A stretch of 64,000 bases of DNA from Caldilineaceae bacterium (GTDB lineage: Bacteria > Chloroflexota > Anaerolineae > Caldilineales > Caldilineaceae): positions 1 to 64,000 of the forward strand of contig JACKBA010000009.1 in NCBI GenBank assembly GCA_020634815.1, given 5' to 3'. The translations under genes and the position numbers were made by a program. This document shows, piece by piece, positions 59,769 to 64,000 of this stretch; position 1 is the stretch's first letter; every line of letters starts with the position of its first letter. Under the pieces are notes generated by a model. The model had not been told where the DNA came from. It searched no databases and saw only the letters and a list, made by a program, of their open reading frames with translations.

Positions 59769-59805
59769 TTTGCGACCGGGGCAGGACTCCTGCCCCGGTC
59801 GCAAA
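59769..59805 (-). terminator. Strong hairpin after rbfA
   Basis: TTTGCGACCGGGGCAG (59769-59784) pairs perfectly over 16 bases with 59790-59805 around loop GACTC, eight bases after the rbfA stop. Only three T/A bases close the stem and no long T-run follows, but it is the obvious end of the nusA operon. Confidence 0.75.
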
Positions 59806-59813
59806 GGACGATG

Positions 59814-60191
59814 TCAGGCGTCGGGGCCGCTGTCGTTCTGTTCGCGCTCGGCCGCAATCTGGCGCAGAATCTCATCGACGCGCGCCACCTTTTCCGGCGT
59901 GTCGTCGTAGGTGAAGATGAGTTCCGGCACCACACGCAGCCCAAGGCGTTCGGCAAGTTGGCCGCGCACAAAGGGCGTCGCGCTACGCAGTGCCTTGAGC
60001 ACGTCGCGCCGCGGGACTTCCTCATCCTGGTGGCTGACGAAGATACGTGCGTTGCGCAAATCTTTGCTCACGCGCACATCCGTCACCGTAACCAGGCTGA
60101 TGCGCGGGTCGGCCAGTTCGCCGGCAAGCATGATGCTCATTTCTTCGAACAACAAACCAGCCACCCGTTGTTGGCGGATTTCTGATGACAT
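59814..60191 (-). CDS. rbfA: Ribosome-binding factor A
   Basis: The 125-residue protein matches RbfA along its length: QRVAGLLFEEMSIMLAGELADPRISLVTVTDVRVSKDLRNARIFVS contains the conserved DPR and D-x-x-x-A segments of its KH-like fold. It matures the 30S subunit by helping process 16S rRNA. It follows infB by nine bases and is the last gene of the nusA-ylxR-infB-rbfA operon. The acidic C-terminus (EQNDSGPDA) is ordinary. Confidence 0.96.
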   Translation of the reverse strand: MSSEIRQQRVAGLLFEEMSIMLAGELADPRISLVTVTDVRVSKDLRNARIFVSHQDEEVPRRDVLKALRSATPFVRGQLAERLGLRVVPELIFTYDDTPEKVARVDEILRQIAAEREQNDSGPDA

Positions 60192-60200
60192 GATTTCGCT

Positions 60201-62135
<1,935 letters not shown>

Positions 62136-62537
62136 ATGCCAATCCCTTCTCGTAACGATATTCGACCGGAAGCGAGCTGACGCAGCGCGCGGGTCAGAAC
62201 AGGATCCGGTGTGACTCAGCGTTTTCTCGTCCGCGAGCAAACACAAGGTTCTCCGCAGACTCCCGGCGTTCGACAAACGCCAGGGCTTGCGTCACACGCA
62301 GCTATGCAAACTGATTCAGGACGGGCGGTTGGAGGTGGAGGGTGGAGGTGCAGCGAGGGAATCCATGCGGTGCGGGAACACGTTCCTACATACGCACTTG
62401 TCTCCTTGAATGCTGCGAATCCATCCCCCCGGTGCCTGCCATGCCCATGCACACCGAGTAATTCATCGGTGCGCTAACGGCTGCCATGGCCGCCTGCCCT
62501 GAAGGCCAGAAAGATTCCGAGTGTCATGCGACTCGTC
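62136..62537. other. 400-base gap between ylxR and infB, no gene found
   Basis: In most bacteria ylxR and infB are adjacent or separated by an L7Ae-like gene. Here about 400 bases intervene without a convincing frame; a 78-codon minus-strand frame at 62216-62452 is Pro/Cys-rich and unlike a protein. An imperfect hairpin (GGCGTT...AACGCC near 62266-62282) is present. The gap could be a decayed L7Ae-like gene or hold an internal infB promoter. Confidence 0.4.
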
Positions 62538-62897
62538 TCATGCTGATCCGTCGGCAAATGCCGCTCTCTCTTGATCGTCCTGTTCCGGCGCCGGCGTGCG
62601 AAACGCTTCGGCCTCCGGTAACGTTTGTGCAAACGCGAGCAATTCCTGGCGATTGTCAGCGCTGAGCTTCGTGCGCAGGGCTTGCTCGAGCCGATTCCCC
62701 TTGACTACAACCTCCCAGCACGCCCGCTCGGGATGGAGGTAGGCCCCACGTCCGGCTTGTTTGCCGGTCGGATCCACCACCACGCCGTGCTCGGTACGCA
62801 CCAGACGAATCAACGCACGTTTGCCGGCAACCTGGCGGCAGGCGATACAAGTTCGCTGCGGCACATGCTTGACGCGGCCCTTGCGTTGTTGATTCAT
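62538..62897 (-). CDS. ylxR: YlxR/RnpM RNA-binding protein
   Basis: The 119-residue protein has the YlxR core VPQRTCIACRQVAGKRALIRLVR, then GKQAGRGAYLHPERACW, as expected for this nucleic-acid-binding family (RNase P modulator in Bacillus). An acidic tail of about 30 residues (LPEAEAFRTPAPEQDDQERA) extends past the usual 90-100. ATG 62897 (MNQQRKGRVKHVPQR) is the family's start; the frame is open upstream without SD support. It lies between nusA and infB as usual. Confidence 0.93.
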   Translation of the reverse strand: MNQQRKGRVKHVPQRTCIACRQVAGKRALIRLVRTEHGVVVDPTGKQAGRGAYLHPERACWEVVVKGNRLEQALRTKLSADNRQELLAFAQTLPEAEAFRTPAPEQDDQERAAFADGSA

Positions 62898-62958
62898 CAG
62901 TATACCGTAGCCTTTGCCAAAGTCCCCTATTGAGACCAGGCAGAAATACATCACTTCA

Positions 62959-63006
62959 GGCAGCAAACATTCCGTCATAGGTCACCGTGACGGAATGTTT
63001 GCTGCC
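62959..63006 (-). other. 19-base-pair hairpin between nusA and ylxR
   Basis: Seven bases after the nusA stop, 62959-62977 pairs perfectly with 62988-63006 around the 10-base loop TAGGTCACCG. No T-run follows on the minus strand, so it is more likely an attenuator, RNase III-type processing site or stability element than a full terminator, since ylxR and infB lie downstream. Confidence 0.75.
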
Positions 63007-63012
63007 TAGCTT

Positions 63013-64000
<988 letters not shown>

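Noticed and set aside
62216..62452. 78-codon minus-strand frame between ylxR and infB
   Set aside because: Composition rich in Pro, His and Cys with no SD; kept only as part of the gap description.

Overview
The window is GC-rich and its content points to an uncultured member of the Chloroflexota (Caldilinea/Anaerolineae-like). The reasons are the nusA-ylxR-infB-rbfA order, Tat-type lipoprotein solute-binding proteins, secreted proteins ending in a YLP motif, and a very large set of zinc-ribbon-tagged Ser/Thr kinases, FHA and VWA proteins. This assignment is inference; there is no rRNA in the window.

Region 1 (1-36192) is one long phospho-signalling island. Almost all genes between 24287 and 1 lie on the minus strand with short gaps or overlaps. 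It holds three zinc-ribbon kinases, a PP2C phosphatase, three VWA proteins, three proteins with FHA or FHA-like domains, an HtrA-like protease, two zinc metallopeptidases (M48 and LIM-DA1-like), a YbjN-like protein, and a sigma factor beside a protein with an anti-sigma zinc motif. A divergent pair at 24554-26332 encodes a second sigma-like protein and a tail-anchored zinc-ribbon protein. Next come a HerA/VirB4-like ATPase and a group of small toxin- or effector-like genes: a C39-like peptidase broken by one in-frame stop, a gene overlapping its end, and an EAHHLI nuclease-like gene. The island ends with a membrane zinc-ribbon protein, a lipoprotein and a frameshifted FHA-FHA-ABC transporter resembling mycobacterial Rv1747. 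About fourteen proteins carry a CxxC...CxxC ribbon, usually at the N-terminus, which suggests a shared docking tag. The best candidate for an undescribed system is this whole island: a membrane-bound kinase/phosphatase/FHA network joined to a pumping ATPase, a chaperone-like protein, proteases and effector-like proteins.

Region 2 (36579-48832) concerns sugar use. A minus-strand operon runs solute-binding protein, MalF-type permease, MalG-type permease, then two GH127 (DUF1680) glycosidases. It is riddled with indels that cross gene boundaries, so assembly error is as likely as decay. A second, intact operon runs MalF, MalG, binding protein, then a sulfatase. Both operons have the same GTGCC direct-repeat element about 160-180 bases upstream of the first gene.

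Region 3 (49039-57117) holds an HTH-receiver regulator, a hybrid histidine kinase overlapping it tail to tail, a secreted glycosidase-like protein and a secreted SdrD-B-repeat protein.

Region 4 (57370-59726) is padR-modA-modB with overlapping genes and a clear palindrome over the promoter. Region 5 (59769-64000) is the end of the nusA operon (nusA partial, ylxR, infB, rbfA), closed by a strong hairpin.
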